Source: Candidatus Binatia bacterium (GTDB taxonomy: Bacteria > Desulfobacterota > Binatia > HRBIN30). From it: 64,000 nt of DNA. Below the pieces are notes generated by a model, which saw only the letters and a program-made list of their open reading frames with translations, did not search any database and was not told the DNA's origin. The translations under genes and the position numbers were made by a program. Positions 8,413 through 17,892 of the stretch are shown here, piece by piece. The stretch is taken from the NCBI GenBank assembly GCA_026004215.1, contig BPIR01000001.1:1268566-1332565 (forward strand). The letters run 5' to 3'. Each line of letters begins with the position of its first letter. Within the stretch, counting starts at the first letter, position 1.

Positions 8413-9429
8413 CAGAGAAGGGCCCGCGAATCGGTACCCGAGCATGAGCGTGAAATCCGCCGCCTGCGCCACACCACTGACGTTTTCGATCCCGCCCAGC
8501 CACAACAAGCCCGGACCCATTTTATACACTGCCCCAGCACTCAGCTCGACGATGGTGCCCTCTAAAACGGCAGAGTGCACACCGCGAAAGGGGCTCGTGT
8601 ATACCTCTTCCTGGAGAAGCAACGATAAGTTCCTTCCGGCACGCCACTCAAACGCCAACCCCTGCTGCAAGAAGGGATCGAGGGGAAGTTCCGCTGCGGT
8701 CACCCGACCAACTGGGAAAATCCCGGCGACGTTGACAAAAATCCAGAGGTGTTCGGACCAAAGGCGGTAGTCCAACGCAAGCCCGACTCCTAAGTCGGTT
8801 GTTCCGCTTCCCCATACAGCGCTCGTCCGCCCCGTCGGTACCTCCACCGCGAGCCTCGCCGCAACGCGCAGGGGCTCGGCCCAGCGGCCGATTTCGGCTT
8901 GCGTCTCGAACGCCAAATCTCCGAGCTCCAAGTACTGTCGCGGCCCGTGGAACAAAACCCGCCCGCCTTTGACCACTTGGAATCCCCCGAACGCATTGTT
9001 CGGGAACAAGCGGCGCTCCGGGTTCGATGCCGAGAACAAATCTTCGGTCGTGTCGATTAGCGGGTCGAGAAACCCACCGAAACGAGAGAGGAGCGGCACC
9101 TCGACAGCGACAAGCCACCTCCGAGGCAACCCGAGCCTGGCCCGCAAGTTCGTACGGTTTTGCTCGAATTTGAGCAAAGCATCAGTGGCGCCCTGGTCGG
9201 TCGCAATGACGTTACTCTCTGCGCTCTCGACATCGAACCAAAGTGCTCCGGCTTCCGGCACTTTGGCCGCAGCGAACGGAAAATGAAAAAACACTTGGCG
9301 CAGCGGCTGAAAATTCCGAACCGGAAGCGGCCCAAAGGGTTCCTCAGCCAAGCATGAGCCGACAACGAGTAACGCCGCCACCGACGTGACTAGCGCGAAT
9401 AGGAGCCTTTTTGTACAAAGCCCCGCCAT
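8374..9429 (-). CDS. Exported DUF3187-like protein
   Basis: A 351-residue protein with a clear signal peptide (KRLLFALVTSVAALLVVGSCLA). The mature part starts with FGPLPVRNFQPLRQVFFHFPF, which resembles the opening of DUF3187 proteins (GLPxRNxxPL). It continues with alternating polar and hydrophobic strands of outer-membrane beta-barrel type, such as YLELGDLAFETQAEI, DLGVGLALDYRLW and NLSLLLQEEVY. It probably sits in the outer membrane; function is unknown for the family. It is divergent from the CzcC-like gene, so the two may share a promoter region, and its 3' end overlaps the methyltransferase-like gene. Confidence 0.65.
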   Translation of the reverse strand: MAGLCTKRLLFALVTSVAALLVVGSCLAEEPFGPLPVRNFQPLRQVFFHFPFAAAKVPEAGALWFDVESAESNVIATDQGATDALLKFEQNRTNLRARLGLPRRWLVAVEVPLLSRFGGFLDPLIDTTEDLFSASNPERRLFPNNAFGGFQVVKGGRVLFHGPRQYLELGDLAFETQAEIGRWAEPLRVAARLAVEVPTGRTSAVWGSGTTDLGVGLALDYRLWSEHLWIFVNVAGIFPVGRVTAAELPLDPFLQQGLAFEWRAGRNLSLLLQEEVYTSPFRGVHSAVLEGTIVELSAGAVYKMGPGLLWLGGIENVSGVAQAADFTLMLGYRFAGPSLSWSAAQGRSSGF

Positions 9430-9502
9430 GGCCTACCCAACGCGCACTGCGGGGTGCACAATCAGGACTTCACGTGTCGGGTATGCCACCCTGCTGGTAC
9501 CA

Positions 9503-9558
9503 GTGAATTTTGGCTTCCTAACACGCCGTCTCCTGCCTTCCATGAATTTTGGCCTCCT
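9503..9558 (+). repeat. Short direct repeat at the start of the CzcC-like gene
   Basis: Two nearly identical 17-base copies, GTGAATTTTGGCTTCCT (9503-9519) and ATGAATTTTGGCCTCCT (9542-9558), lie 39 bases apart in the same reading frame. Each copy begins with a possible start codon. The second copy is taken as the start because a signal peptide follows directly. Confidence 0.6.
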
Positions 9559-10777
9559 GCTGATCTGCTTGCATTCCGGCCTCGTTCTCATATCACCCGC
9601 TGCCGGCCTAGACATAGCCACAGCGATTTCTCGCGCGGTGCAACTTGCGCCGGAATTGCGCGCCGCTGAGGAACGCATCGCCAGCGCACAGGGGCAGTGG
9701 TACCAGGCGGGACGGTGGCAAAATCCGGTAGCCGAGCTGCGGGGTGAAAATTGGCGCATCAGTTCCGACCTGCGCGCCGACAATCCGGCGCTGGATTTCT
9801 TCGCGACAATCAGTCAACTATTCGAACTCGGCGGCAAGCGGGACGCACGCAGGGCGATTGCATGGGCAGGAATTGACTTCGCGCGGGAGCAAGCCCGCTT
9901 TGTCCGGCAGCAAATGGCTGTAGCTACGGCGAGCGTGTTCTTGAATGCAGTCCGCGTCCGCGAAGAACTGCAAGTTGTGGCCGAGTCCACCGAAACGGTT
10001 ACGGTCCTTCACGAAATTGCGCGGCGCCGCGTCACCGAGGGCCGCCTCGCAGAGGCGGAACAGCGCAAATTGCAGGCGGAGCTCGGGCGCCTCGCCACAC
10101 TAGCGGCCGAACTGGAGGCAAATCAGTCTGTGGCCCTGCAGCAGCTCCGGCAGCTTCTGCGGGAGCCCGAGATCGAGGCTGCAGTGTTGGTCGCGCCAAC
10201 TTTGCCGACTCCACCTGTAGACAGTTCCCAGGATTCTGCGCTCGTGGAGCAAGTTCTGCAGCGGCATCCGGAATACCGTGCGGTACTGGCGGAAAAAGAG
10301 CGGGCCCAGCACACCCTCGAGTTAGAACAAGCTCGCCGAATTCCCGATCCGACCATCACCGGCGGCTACAAGCGTACAGATCATCGCGACACTTTAGTGG
10401 CCGCCGTGGTTATACCCATTCCCGTGTTCGATACGAACTGGGGCAATGTGCAAAAAGCCACCGCCGAGGTTGCAGCAGCCAATGCCGGGGCGGAAGCGAT
10501 CGTAATCCGCCTACGAAACGAACTTCTCGGCTTGTTGACTCGTTGGCGCTCGTCGGCTGCACGTGCGCGTGCAGCCCAACAAGAAATGGTGGAACCGGCA
10601 GCAAGCGTTCGTCGCGCCGCGCAGGTCGCTTTCCGCGAAGGATCGGGAGACCTCTTGGCGCTAGTGGATGCGGAACGGGTTTACTTAGAAGTCCGGCGGA
10701 GTGCGCTGGCGAGTTGGGCAGAAGCCACCTTGGCCGGTCAAACCTGGCTGATCCTTCGGGGAGACGTTGAACTGTGA
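9542..10777 (+). CDS. Outer-membrane efflux channel, TolC/CzcC family
   Basis: A 411-residue protein forming the outer-membrane channel of the following RND efflux system. The signal peptide is MNFGLLLICLHSGLVLISPAAG, with mature LDIATAISRAVQLAPELRAAEERI typical of outer-membrane efflux proteins. Two long coiled-coil halves follow: GQWYQAGRWQNPVAELRGENW with ATISQLFELGGKRDARRA, then QRHPEYRAVLAEKERAQHTLELEQARRIPDPTI in the second half. The ATG at 9542 is chosen for the signal peptide, although the frame is open to 9386. The 3' end overlaps the adaptor gene by four bases (GTGA). Confidence 0.85.
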   Translation: MNFGLLLICLHSGLVLISPAAGLDIATAISRAVQLAPELRAAEERIASAQGQWYQAGRWQNPVAELRGENWRISSDLRADNPALDFFATISQLFELGGKRDARRAIAWAGIDFAREQARFVRQQMAVATASVFLNAVRVREELQVVAESTETVTVLHEIARRRVTEGRLAEAEQRKLQAELGRLATLAAELEANQSVALQQLRQLLREPEIEAAVLVAPTLPTPPVDSSQDSALVEQVLQRHPEYRAVLAEKERAQHTLELEQARRIPDPTITGGYKRTDHRDTLVAAVVIPIPVFDTNWGNVQKATAEVAAANAGAEAIVIRLRNELLGLLTRWRSSAARARAAQQEMVEPAASVRRAAQVAFREGSGDLLALVDAERVYLEVRRSALASWAEATLAGQTWLILRGDVEL

Positions 10778-12024
10778 GCGCCTCGATACCCCAAACTTCT
10801 CCCCGATCCCGGTTATTCTCCCTGGCGCGGCATCGCGTCCCCTTACGGCGGTGTCGCGCGCTCTTTGCCGCAAGCGTGCTGGTTTCGGCATCCCTCGCTT
10901 GTACGCGACAGGTTGCCCCTTCGGAAGCGGGCGGGGTCGCTGTTGCCGAAGACCTTGTGGAGGTACCCGCCCCCATTCAGGAACGCATGAAAATGGAGAC
11001 GGTGGTTGTCCGAGAAACCGAGGTCAGTGAGCCAATCACGGCTCCCGCTCGCCTGTCGTTCAACGAGCGCTACGTGGCGCGGGTCGGGGTTCCGATCGAG
11101 GGTCGGGTGCAAACCATCTTTGTCCAAGTCGGTGATCGCGTGGCGAACGGCCAGATGCTGGCCGTGATTCAAAGCCCTACGTGGGAGGCAGCCGTTGCCC
11201 GACTCCGCACCACTGCTGCCGAGGAACGATCCGCCCGCGCAGAACTTGCATTTGCCATCCAACAACGATCGCGGGTACGCCGACTTTTCGGCGCTCAGGC
11301 CGCCTCGCGCATGGAGGTCGAACGCACCGCGCTCGACCTGATCGTAGCCCGCAACAAATTGCACGCTGCTCGGGCAGAACTGGCGAAGGCCCGCAGAGAC
11401 GTGACGGCACTGGCCGGAGATTCCGCGCGGCTCGATTTCGCGGGACTCCCTCTGCGTTCGCCATTGAGTGGACTTGTGGTGGAACGCAGCGCGAGTCCAG
11501 GTTTCGCCGTCGTACCAGGAACCCCGCTGTTCGTCGTGGCCGACCCGAGTCACCTTTGGCTGCAGGCGGAGGTGGACGAACGCTGGTTGAGCCGGCTGGC
11601 CACCGGACTGCGGGTGGAATTTCGCGTCGCCGCGTACCCGGAAATCACATTCACCGGCACTGTGGACTACATCGGTGCCAGCTTGAACCCAAAGACCCGC
11701 CGCGTCGAGCTCCGCTGCACGGTGGACAATGCTGATGGAAAGCTCAAACCGGAAATGTTCGCTCAACTGGAAATTCCAGACCCACAACCACGTCGGATTT
11801 TGATTGTGCCGGACTCCGCCGTGCAAGAACTCGATGGCAAAAATGTCGTCTTCGTTCCCGCCGGGGAGAATCGGTTTCGCCGCCACGCCGTGGAAATTGG
11901 GCGCACCGGAGATGGATGGATCGAGGTCAAATCGGGCCTCAAGAACGGCGATCGCGTCGTCGGACGCGGAAGTTTCCTGCTCAAGTCCACCCTGGCGCTG
12001 CGCGCGCACCCTCCCGAAGACTGA
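10774..12024 (+). CDS. RND efflux periplasmic adaptor, CzcB type
   Basis: A 416-residue membrane-fusion protein linking the inner-membrane pump to the outer-membrane channel. The N-terminus has a basic stretch and a hydrophobic segment ending in SASLAC, an imperfect lipobox, so lipidation is possible but not certain. A lipoyl-like half (GRVQTIFVQVGDRVANGQMLAVIQS), an alpha-hairpin (about residues 135-205), the second lipoyl half (LRSPLSGLVVERSASPGFAVVPG) and a beta-barrel (TGTVDYIGASLNPKTRRVELR) follow in order. The GTG start overlaps the upstream stop. No histidine-rich metal-binding tail is visible. It lies 17 bases upstream of the pump gene. Confidence 0.87.
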   Translation: MSASIPQTSPRSRLFSLARHRVPLRRCRALFAASVLVSASLACTRQVAPSEAGGVAVAEDLVEVPAPIQERMKMETVVVRETEVSEPITAPARLSFNERYVARVGVPIEGRVQTIFVQVGDRVANGQMLAVIQSPTWEAAVARLRTTAAEERSARAELAFAIQQRSRVRRLFGAQAASRMEVERTALDLIVARNKLHAARAELAKARRDVTALAGDSARLDFAGLPLRSPLSGLVVERSASPGFAVVPGTPLFVVADPSHLWLQAEVDERWLSRLATGLRVEFRVAAYPEITFTGTVDYIGASLNPKTRRVELRCTVDNADGKLKPEMFAQLEIPDPQPRRILIVPDSAVQELDGKNVVFVPAGENRFRRHAVEIGRTGDGWIEVKSGLKNGDRVVGRGSFLLKSTLALRAHPPED

Positions 12025-12041
12025 AGCAAATCCCAAGATTT

Positions 12042-15000
12042 ATGGGGATCATTGAACGATTCGTCGGTGCGACTCTCCGTCACCCTGGGTCCGTTCTAGG
12101 GGGCGTTGTTGTCCTGATTGTCGGGGGTATTTGGTGCTTCCGCTCCCTGCCCGTCGAGGCCTTTCCGGACCTGACCAACCAACAAGTCGTGGTGATTTCC
12201 GAGGCCCCGGGCTTGGCCGCCAGGGATGTCGAACAATGGATTACCTATCCCATCGAGTCGGCGGTGATGGGCATACCGGGCACACAGCAGGTACGCTCCA
12301 CTTCAAAATTCGGCCTCTCGCTCGTTACCGTCGTATTCGAGGACCACATACCGATCTATTTCGCGCGCCAGCAAGTTTCCGAACGACTGGCCGAGGTCCG
12401 AGCCCGCTTGCCCGCCGGTGTGAACCCCACGCTTGGCCCGGTGGCGACGCCTTTCGGTGAGGTATTTCAGTATCTCGTGGAAGGGCCGCTCGATCCAACC
12501 GAGCGCAAGACCATTCAAGATTGGGAGATCCGCTTGCGGCTGCGCTCTGTACAAGGGGTGAGCGAAGTCAACTCCTGGGGCGGTTTCACAAAGCGGTTCG
12601 AGGTTCGAGTAGATCCCCAGGCTCTGGAGAAATTTGGCTTGTCGCTCGACCAAGTGGTCGCGGCGGTCAGGGAAAACAACACCATGTTCGGCGGCGGTTT
12701 TGTGGAACGCGGAGCCGAACGTTTTACCGTGCGCGGGCACGGCGTGCTCGCGGATCGTTCCGAGCTGGAGCGTGTGGTGATTGCATCCGATCACGGCAGC
12801 CCGATTTACGTGGGTGATGTCGCCCAAGTTTCTGTCGGAGCATTACCTCGTTACGGCGCAGTCACCCGCGACGGCGAGGGCGAAACCGTATCGGGTATGG
12901 TGATCCTGCTCAAAGGCACCAATGCCGCCGATGCAACCCGGCGCGTCAAAGAGCGCGTGCGGGAGGTCGCAAAAACTCTCCCCGCCGGCGTTCGCATCGA
13001 GCCGTTTTACGACCAAAGCGAGGTCATCCATCGCACGAGCCGAACCGTGGCGCGGAATCTCCTCGAGGGGTGCGCCATAGTCGTGCTTGTGTTGTTGTTG
13101 TTTCTGCGAGATTGGCGCGCCGCCCTGCTGGTCTCGTCGGTTATCCCGCTAGCGATGCTCTGCGGCTTCTCCAGCATGTTTTTGCTCGGTGTGTCCGCCA
13201 ATCTCATGTCACTTGGCGCCATTGATTTTGGGCTCATCGTGGACGGCGCTGTGGTCATGGTGGAAAACCTGGTGCGCCGGCGGGATGAGCATCGCAGTGC
13301 CCGAGAACGAGCCGATTTACTGCCCGTGTACCGCGCCGCGGCCTTGGAGGTAGCTCGACCCGTCGCATTTGGAGTTGCCATCATTCTGGCCGTGTATCTC
13401 CCGATCTTCACCCTCGAAGGAATCGAGGGGAAGATGTATCGGCCCATGGCCATTACCGTGTGCAGCGCGATTTTTGGGGGGCTGATCTTGGCACTCACAG
13501 CCGTGCCCGCCTTGGCCCCTTACATTCTCGCAAGCCGTGCGGGCCCACATGAAGAGGCGCGCTGGTTTCTTTGGTTGGAGAGCCGGTATCGAGAGCTGCT
13601 CCGGGTCGTCTTCAGCAGGCGCCCACTGATCCTCGGGGCTGGGCTCCTTCTCGTGGTTTCCGCAGTGGGCTCACTGCCCTTTTTAGGCACCGAGTTCATG
13701 CCCAAACTCGATGAGGGTTCGGTTTTGGTGCAAGTGCGGCTCTTGCCATCCGTGAGCCTGGGTGAGTCTGTGGAGACCTTCACTCGCCTCGAACGCATGT
13801 TGCTGGAGTTCCCCGAGGTAAAACGGGTGGTGACCAAAATCGGCCGGCCGGACATCGCCACGGAAGCCATGGGCGTCTACGAGGGAGATATGTACGTCTT
13901 GCTCAAACCAGTGAACGAGTGGCCCCAGGCACGCGACAAGGAGGCACTGATTGACGCTATGGCTGCACGCTTAGGTACCGTGCCGGGGATTTCGTTGAAC
14001 TTCACCCAGCCCATGGCGATGCGGCTCGACGAGGTGATCTCTGGGATCAAAGCGGACGTTGCCGTAAAGATTTTTGGTCCCGACCCGGTACAACTGGAGC
14101 GACTCGGCAACGAGGTGCGAGCGGTTTTGGAAACCGTACCGGGCGTAGCGGACCTGAGGGTCGAACTTATGTCTGGTGCGCGGGAGGTCTCCATTCTGAT
14201 CGACCGATCCGCTTTAGCCCGCTACGGGCTATCTATCGATGCGGTACGCGAGGTCGTCGAGGCCGCAACCGGCGGCGTCACAGTAACGGAGATGCTCCAA
14301 GGTGCACGGCGCTTTCCGATCGTCGTGCGCCTCCCAGATTCCTATCGGCGCGATCCTGAGGCGCTCGGGCAAATCCCGTTGCTGGCTCCTGGTGGGGAGC
14401 GGGTGCGTTTACAACAACTCGCTCAAACTACCGTCATAGATTCGCCGGAAGCGATCCAGCGGGAGGACGGCCAGCGCCGTCTGGTCGTCCAAGCGAACGT
14501 GCGCGGTCGCGATTTGGGTGGCTTTGTGGCAGAAGCGCATCGCCGCATCGACGAAGTGGTGCATTTGCCACCGGGCTACCACTTCCGCTGGGGCGGACAG
14601 TTCGAAAATCAACAGCGTGCAATGAACCGCCTGGGCGTCGTCGTTCCCCTCGCCCTCGCTTTGATTGCAGGGTTCCTGTACGGCGCGTTCGGTCGCGTCC
14701 GGTACGCAGCTTTGGTACTTTCCGGCGTCCCTTTTGGTCTTGTCGGCGGAATCGCTGCACTGTGGGTTCGCGGGCTGCACTTGAACCTCGCGGCTTCCAT
14801 CGGGTTCATCGCGCTCTTCGGGGTCGCAGTGCTCAACGGCGTCGTCATGCTTAGTGCGATCAACCGACTGCGCTCGCAGGGCCTCGATCTCATGGAAGCC
14901 ACGCTCCGGGGAGCAACCCAGAGGCTCAAGCCTGTGCTGATGACTGGCCTTGTGGCTGCCTTTGGGTTTTTACCCATGGCATTGTCGCGCAGCGCTGGTG

Positions 15001-15143
15001 CCGAAGTGCAACGACCATTGGCCACAGTGGTCATTGGCGGCATTCTTTCCGCGGCAACGCTGACCCTATTGCTGTTACCGGCATTGTACGAATGGGTCGA
15101 GCGCCGGTATCCGGCGGAACCAGCGCGCAATTCGACCGAATAA
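12042..15143 (+). CDS. Heavy-metal efflux RND pump, CzcA family
   Basis: A 1033-residue proton-driven inner-membrane transporter. The start at MGIIERFVGATLRHPG gives the usual length and first transmembrane helix. The first helix is followed by the VEAFPDLTNQQVVV motif of RND pumps, and porter-domain sequences follow. Transmembrane helix 4 reads AIDFGLIVDGAVVMVENLVRR, with the two aspartates and one glutamate that mark the heavy-metal (HME) subgroup and are needed for proton coupling. The conserved GTEFMPKLDEGS follows the second large loop. Substrate is probably a divalent cation such as Zn, Co, Cd or Ni rather than Cu(I)/Ag(I), judging from the DxxxxxD motif; this is inference. Confidence 0.92.
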   Translation: MGIIERFVGATLRHPGSVLGGVVVLIVGGIWCFRSLPVEAFPDLTNQQVVVISEAPGLAARDVEQWITYPIESAVMGIPGTQQVRSTSKFGLSLVTVVFEDHIPIYFARQQVSERLAEVRARLPAGVNPTLGPVATPFGEVFQYLVEGPLDPTERKTIQDWEIRLRLRSVQGVSEVNSWGGFTKRFEVRVDPQALEKFGLSLDQVVAAVRENNTMFGGGFVERGAERFTVRGHGVLADRSELERVVIASDHGSPIYVGDVAQVSVGALPRYGAVTRDGEGETVSGMVILLKGTNAADATRRVKERVREVAKTLPAGVRIEPFYDQSEVIHRTSRTVARNLLEGCAIVVLVLLLFLRDWRAALLVSSVIPLAMLCGFSSMFLLGVSANLMSLGAIDFGLIVDGAVVMVENLVRRRDEHRSARERADLLPVYRAAALEVARPVAFGVAIILAVYLPIFTLEGIEGKMYRPMAITVCSAIFGGLILALTAVPALAPYILASRAGPHEEARWFLWLESRYRELLRVVFSRRPLILGAGLLLVVSAVGSLPFLGTEFMPKLDEGSVLVQVRLLPSVSLGESVETFTRLERMLLEFPEVKRVVTKIGRPDIATEAMGVYEGDMYVLLKPVNEWPQARDKEALIDAMAARLGTVPGISLNFTQPMAMRLDEVISGIKADVAVKIFGPDPVQLERLGNEVRAVLETVPGVADLRVELMSGAREVSILIDRSALARYGLSIDAVREVVEAATGGVTVTEMLQGARRFPIVVRLPDSYRRDPEALGQIPLLAPGGERVRLQQLAQTTVIDSPEAIQREDGQRRLVVQANVRGRDLGGFVAEAHRRIDEVVHLPPGYHFRWGGQFENQQRAMNRLGVVVPLALALIAGFLYGAFGRVRYAALVLSGVPFGLVGGIAALWVRGLHLNLAASIGFIALFGVAVLNGVVMLSAINRLRSQGLDLMEATLRGATQRLKPVLMTGLVAAFGFLPMALSRSAGAEVQRPLATVVIGGILSAATLTLLLLPALYEWVERRYPAEPARNSTE

Positions 15144-15151
15144 ACTCCCCC

Positions 15152-17668
15152 ATGCGCTCGAGTACTCCCCGCTCGGGATTGGACAGCGAACCGCCGTGGC
15201 CCCACTCGCAACGTTCGTGCAACGACTCGCCGGGCGGCCGGATTGTTCAGATTGCTTTGGTGCCTTCACAAGGAACTCTCGATGTCCTCGACTACGTCGT
15301 CCCCGAAGAACTTTCTCCGCCGGCAGAGGTAGGGAGCCGAGTCGTCGTTCCTCTGGGGCGGCGGTTTGTCATGGGGGTGGTCGTGGGAACCCTCACGCGC
15401 TCCGAAGTGCCCGAACTACGTCCGGTCACGGCAACGCTGGACTCGAGCGGCCCCCTGTTCGATGGGACACTGCTGTCGCTCGCGCGGTGGCTAGCGGAAT
15501 ACTATCTGGGATCGCTCGGCGATGCGATCGCCACGATGATCCCGAGCGTGGTCCGGGTACGCGTGCGGAAACGACTGTACGCCCCGCGCGGAGCTCTGGA
15601 GGCGGTGCAGGATGCCAGAGACCGCGCGGTGATCGAACACGTATTGCGGCACAATGGTGTCCGGGCCGTCGCATTGCGGCGGCGCATAAAAGACGCATCT
15701 CCCGCTCGCCTGAACCGACTCTGTCGGGACGGACTCCTGCAGGTTCGTTACGAAGCCCAAGCAGCCGTGCCATTGCACCTCGGACGCCCAAACCTTGTGC
15801 GTGTCGCCCATCCGCTTCCAGAAGTCGAGGCAGACGTTTGGATGCGCAAGCGACCAGCGTTGTGGCGGTGTTACGAGTACCTTCTCCACCATCCCTTGGG
15901 TGTCGCCACGATCGAAGAACTCAAGGCCAGCTTTCCGAATGTCGGCACAAAGCTTCGCGTGTTGGAGGAGGCAGGGATCATCCAACGCCTTTCGGCGCAG
16001 CCAGAACCGGCCCAAGAACCCGAAGAGCTCACCGCTCTCGCTCCGGTAAAACTTTCCGCCGCTCAACGGGAGGCAGTCACGCGCGTAACCCAGGCACTCG
16101 GATCCGGGTTTCGTCCGTTCCTGCTTCACGGAGTTACGGGTAGCGGTAAGACCGAAGTCTACCTGCAAGCTGCTCGCGCCTGTGTCGATGCGGGCAAATC
16201 TGTGCTCGTTCTCGTGCCGGAAATTTCGCTCACCCATCAGTTGGTTGCCGCTTTGCGCCAGCGCTTTGGCGCGCAGGTCGCTTTACTCCATAGCGGGCTG
16301 AGCCCGCGCGAACGTTGGCATCAATGGCAGCGGATTGCCGCCGGGCAAGTACGAATTGTGGCTGGCGCTCGCAGCGCCGTGTTTGCGCCCTTGAGGAACC
16401 TCGGGCTCGTCGTGGTCGACGAGGAACACGATGCCGCCTACAAGCAAGAGGAGGGTTTACGCTACCACGCACGCGACGTTGCGGTCATGCGCGCCTCGCT
16501 GACTCACTGCCCTGTCGTACTCGCTTCGGCTACGCCTTCCTTGGAGAGTTACTACAACGCCGATCGAGGGCGCTACGAGCTTTTGCACCTTCCCGAGCGA
16601 GTCGACACCCGGCCACTACCGGCAGTGGAAATCGTAGATCTGCGAAGGGCCAACACCCGAGGCCGGGCCTTGCCGTTTTCCCGAACGTTGCGCTCGGCAC
16701 TCGCCGCCAACCTTGCGAGCAAACAGCAAAGTCTCTTGTTCTTGAACCGTCGCGGTTACGCGCGCTTTCTTCAATGCTTGCACTGCGGGCTTGTGCTCTT
16801 GTGCCCGAATTGCTCGGTGAGTCTCACGTATCACCAGCGCAAAGCTGCCCTTCAATGCCACCACTGTGGCCGCACAACCCCAGCCCCGACGCAGTGCCCC
16901 CACTGCCAGCACACAGCCATGGCGGCCTGGAGCGCCGGCACGGAACAGGTCGAGCAAACTCTGCGTACATGGTTTCCCAAGGCGCGGATCGCCCGGCTCG
17001 ACCGCGACGTCGCCACGCGTTCGGCCGCGCTGGCAGAAATTGTTCGCGATTGGGCCGACGGGCGCTACGACTTCCTCGTCGGCACGCAAATGGTTGCCAA
17101 GGGGCACCACGCACCCAACGTCACCCTCGTGGCAGTGATTCTTGCGGAGCTGTCGCGTAACTTTCCGGATTTTCGCGCAGCGGAACGAACTTTCCAGCTT
17201 CTGACGCAGGTTGCCGGACGGGCCGGCCGCGGCGACAAGCCGGGCCGGGTGATCGTGCAAACATATCGTCCAGAGGACCCGGTGATCCGCTGGGCTGCGC
17301 AACACGACTACGAGGGTTTTGTACGCTACGAACTCGCCCAACGCCAAGAACTCGCCTACCCTCCGTTTTCCCGGCTGCTTCTCGCTCGCTTCGAAGCCCG
17401 GGAGGAGCACAAAGCGCAGGAGACTGCGAGGGAGTTCGCGGATAGCGTTCGGGCGCTGGCGGGAACGCTTGTTACTGTTCTCGGACCTGCGCCGGCTCCT
17501 CTCTTGCGCTTGCGTGGCTGGTACCGCTGGCAAGTATTGTTGCGCTCTCCGCGCTCCGCACTCCTCCGGCAAGCAGCCACCCGAGCCCGAGAGCTGTTGA
17601 CCCAGGCGCTTCCCCGCAAAGCCCGAGTCCGCGTGATTCTGGACGTGGATCCGCAGTCTCTGCTGTAG
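15152..17668 (+). CDS. priA: Primosomal replication restart helicase PriA
   Basis: Reloads the replisome at stalled forks. The protein (about 838 residues from the ATG at 15152) has an N-terminal 3'-DNA-binding domain beginning near IVQIALVPSQGTLDVLDYVV. The superfamily 2 helicase core has Walker A GVTGSGKTEVYLQ, the DEEH box VVDEEHDAAYKQEEG and VLASATPSLESY. A zinc-binding insertion carries eight cysteines in CxxC pairs (CLHCG, CPNCS, CHHCG, CPHC). The true start is uncertain because the first 30 or so residues are not conserved-looking; the frame is open back into the CzcA gene. It is the first gene of a plus-strand run of housekeeping genes. Confidence 0.95.
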   Translation: MRSSTPRSGLDSEPPWPHSQRSCNDSPGGRIVQIALVPSQGTLDVLDYVVPEELSPPAEVGSRVVVPLGRRFVMGVVVGTLTRSEVPELRPVTATLDSSGPLFDGTLLSLARWLAEYYLGSLGDAIATMIPSVVRVRVRKRLYAPRGALEAVQDARDRAVIEHVLRHNGVRAVALRRRIKDASPARLNRLCRDGLLQVRYEAQAAVPLHLGRPNLVRVAHPLPEVEADVWMRKRPALWRCYEYLLHHPLGVATIEELKASFPNVGTKLRVLEEAGIIQRLSAQPEPAQEPEELTALAPVKLSAAQREAVTRVTQALGSGFRPFLLHGVTGSGKTEVYLQAARACVDAGKSVLVLVPEISLTHQLVAALRQRFGAQVALLHSGLSPRERWHQWQRIAAGQVRIVAGARSAVFAPLRNLGLVVVDEEHDAAYKQEEGLRYHARDVAVMRASLTHCPVVLASATPSLESYYNADRGRYELLHLPERVDTRPLPAVEIVDLRRANTRGRALPFSRTLRSALAANLASKQQSLLFLNRRGYARFLQCLHCGLVLLCPNCSVSLTYHQRKAALQCHHCGRTTPAPTQCPHCQHTAMAAWSAGTEQVEQTLRTWFPKARIARLDRDVATRSAALAEIVRDWADGRYDFLVGTQMVAKGHHAPNVTLVAVILAELSRNFPDFRAAERTFQLLTQVAGRAGRGDKPGRVIVQTYRPEDPVIRWAAQHDYEGFVRYELAQRQELAYPPFSRLLLARFEAREEHKAQETAREFADSVRALAGTLVTVLGPAPAPLLRLRGWYRWQVLLRSPRSALLRQAATRARELLTQALPRKARVRVILDVDPQSLL

Positions 17669-17892
17669 CAAGGGGCGGAATTGGAGCGACAGGGTGCTCG
17701 CCCCCGGCGGCTTTGGGGTGCATCAAAGGCACGAACTATGCCCACTGCCCGCCGCTCTCGGCCAGTGGACTCAGGCACCGACCACCGCAAGTGTGCAACA
17801 TTGCCAACCCGGCCACGCGATAGAAATCCGCGAGGCCCCGTGGAAGAATGCAGTCTCGAACAACGACACGAACGGAGAAGCGGAGGAAGGTC

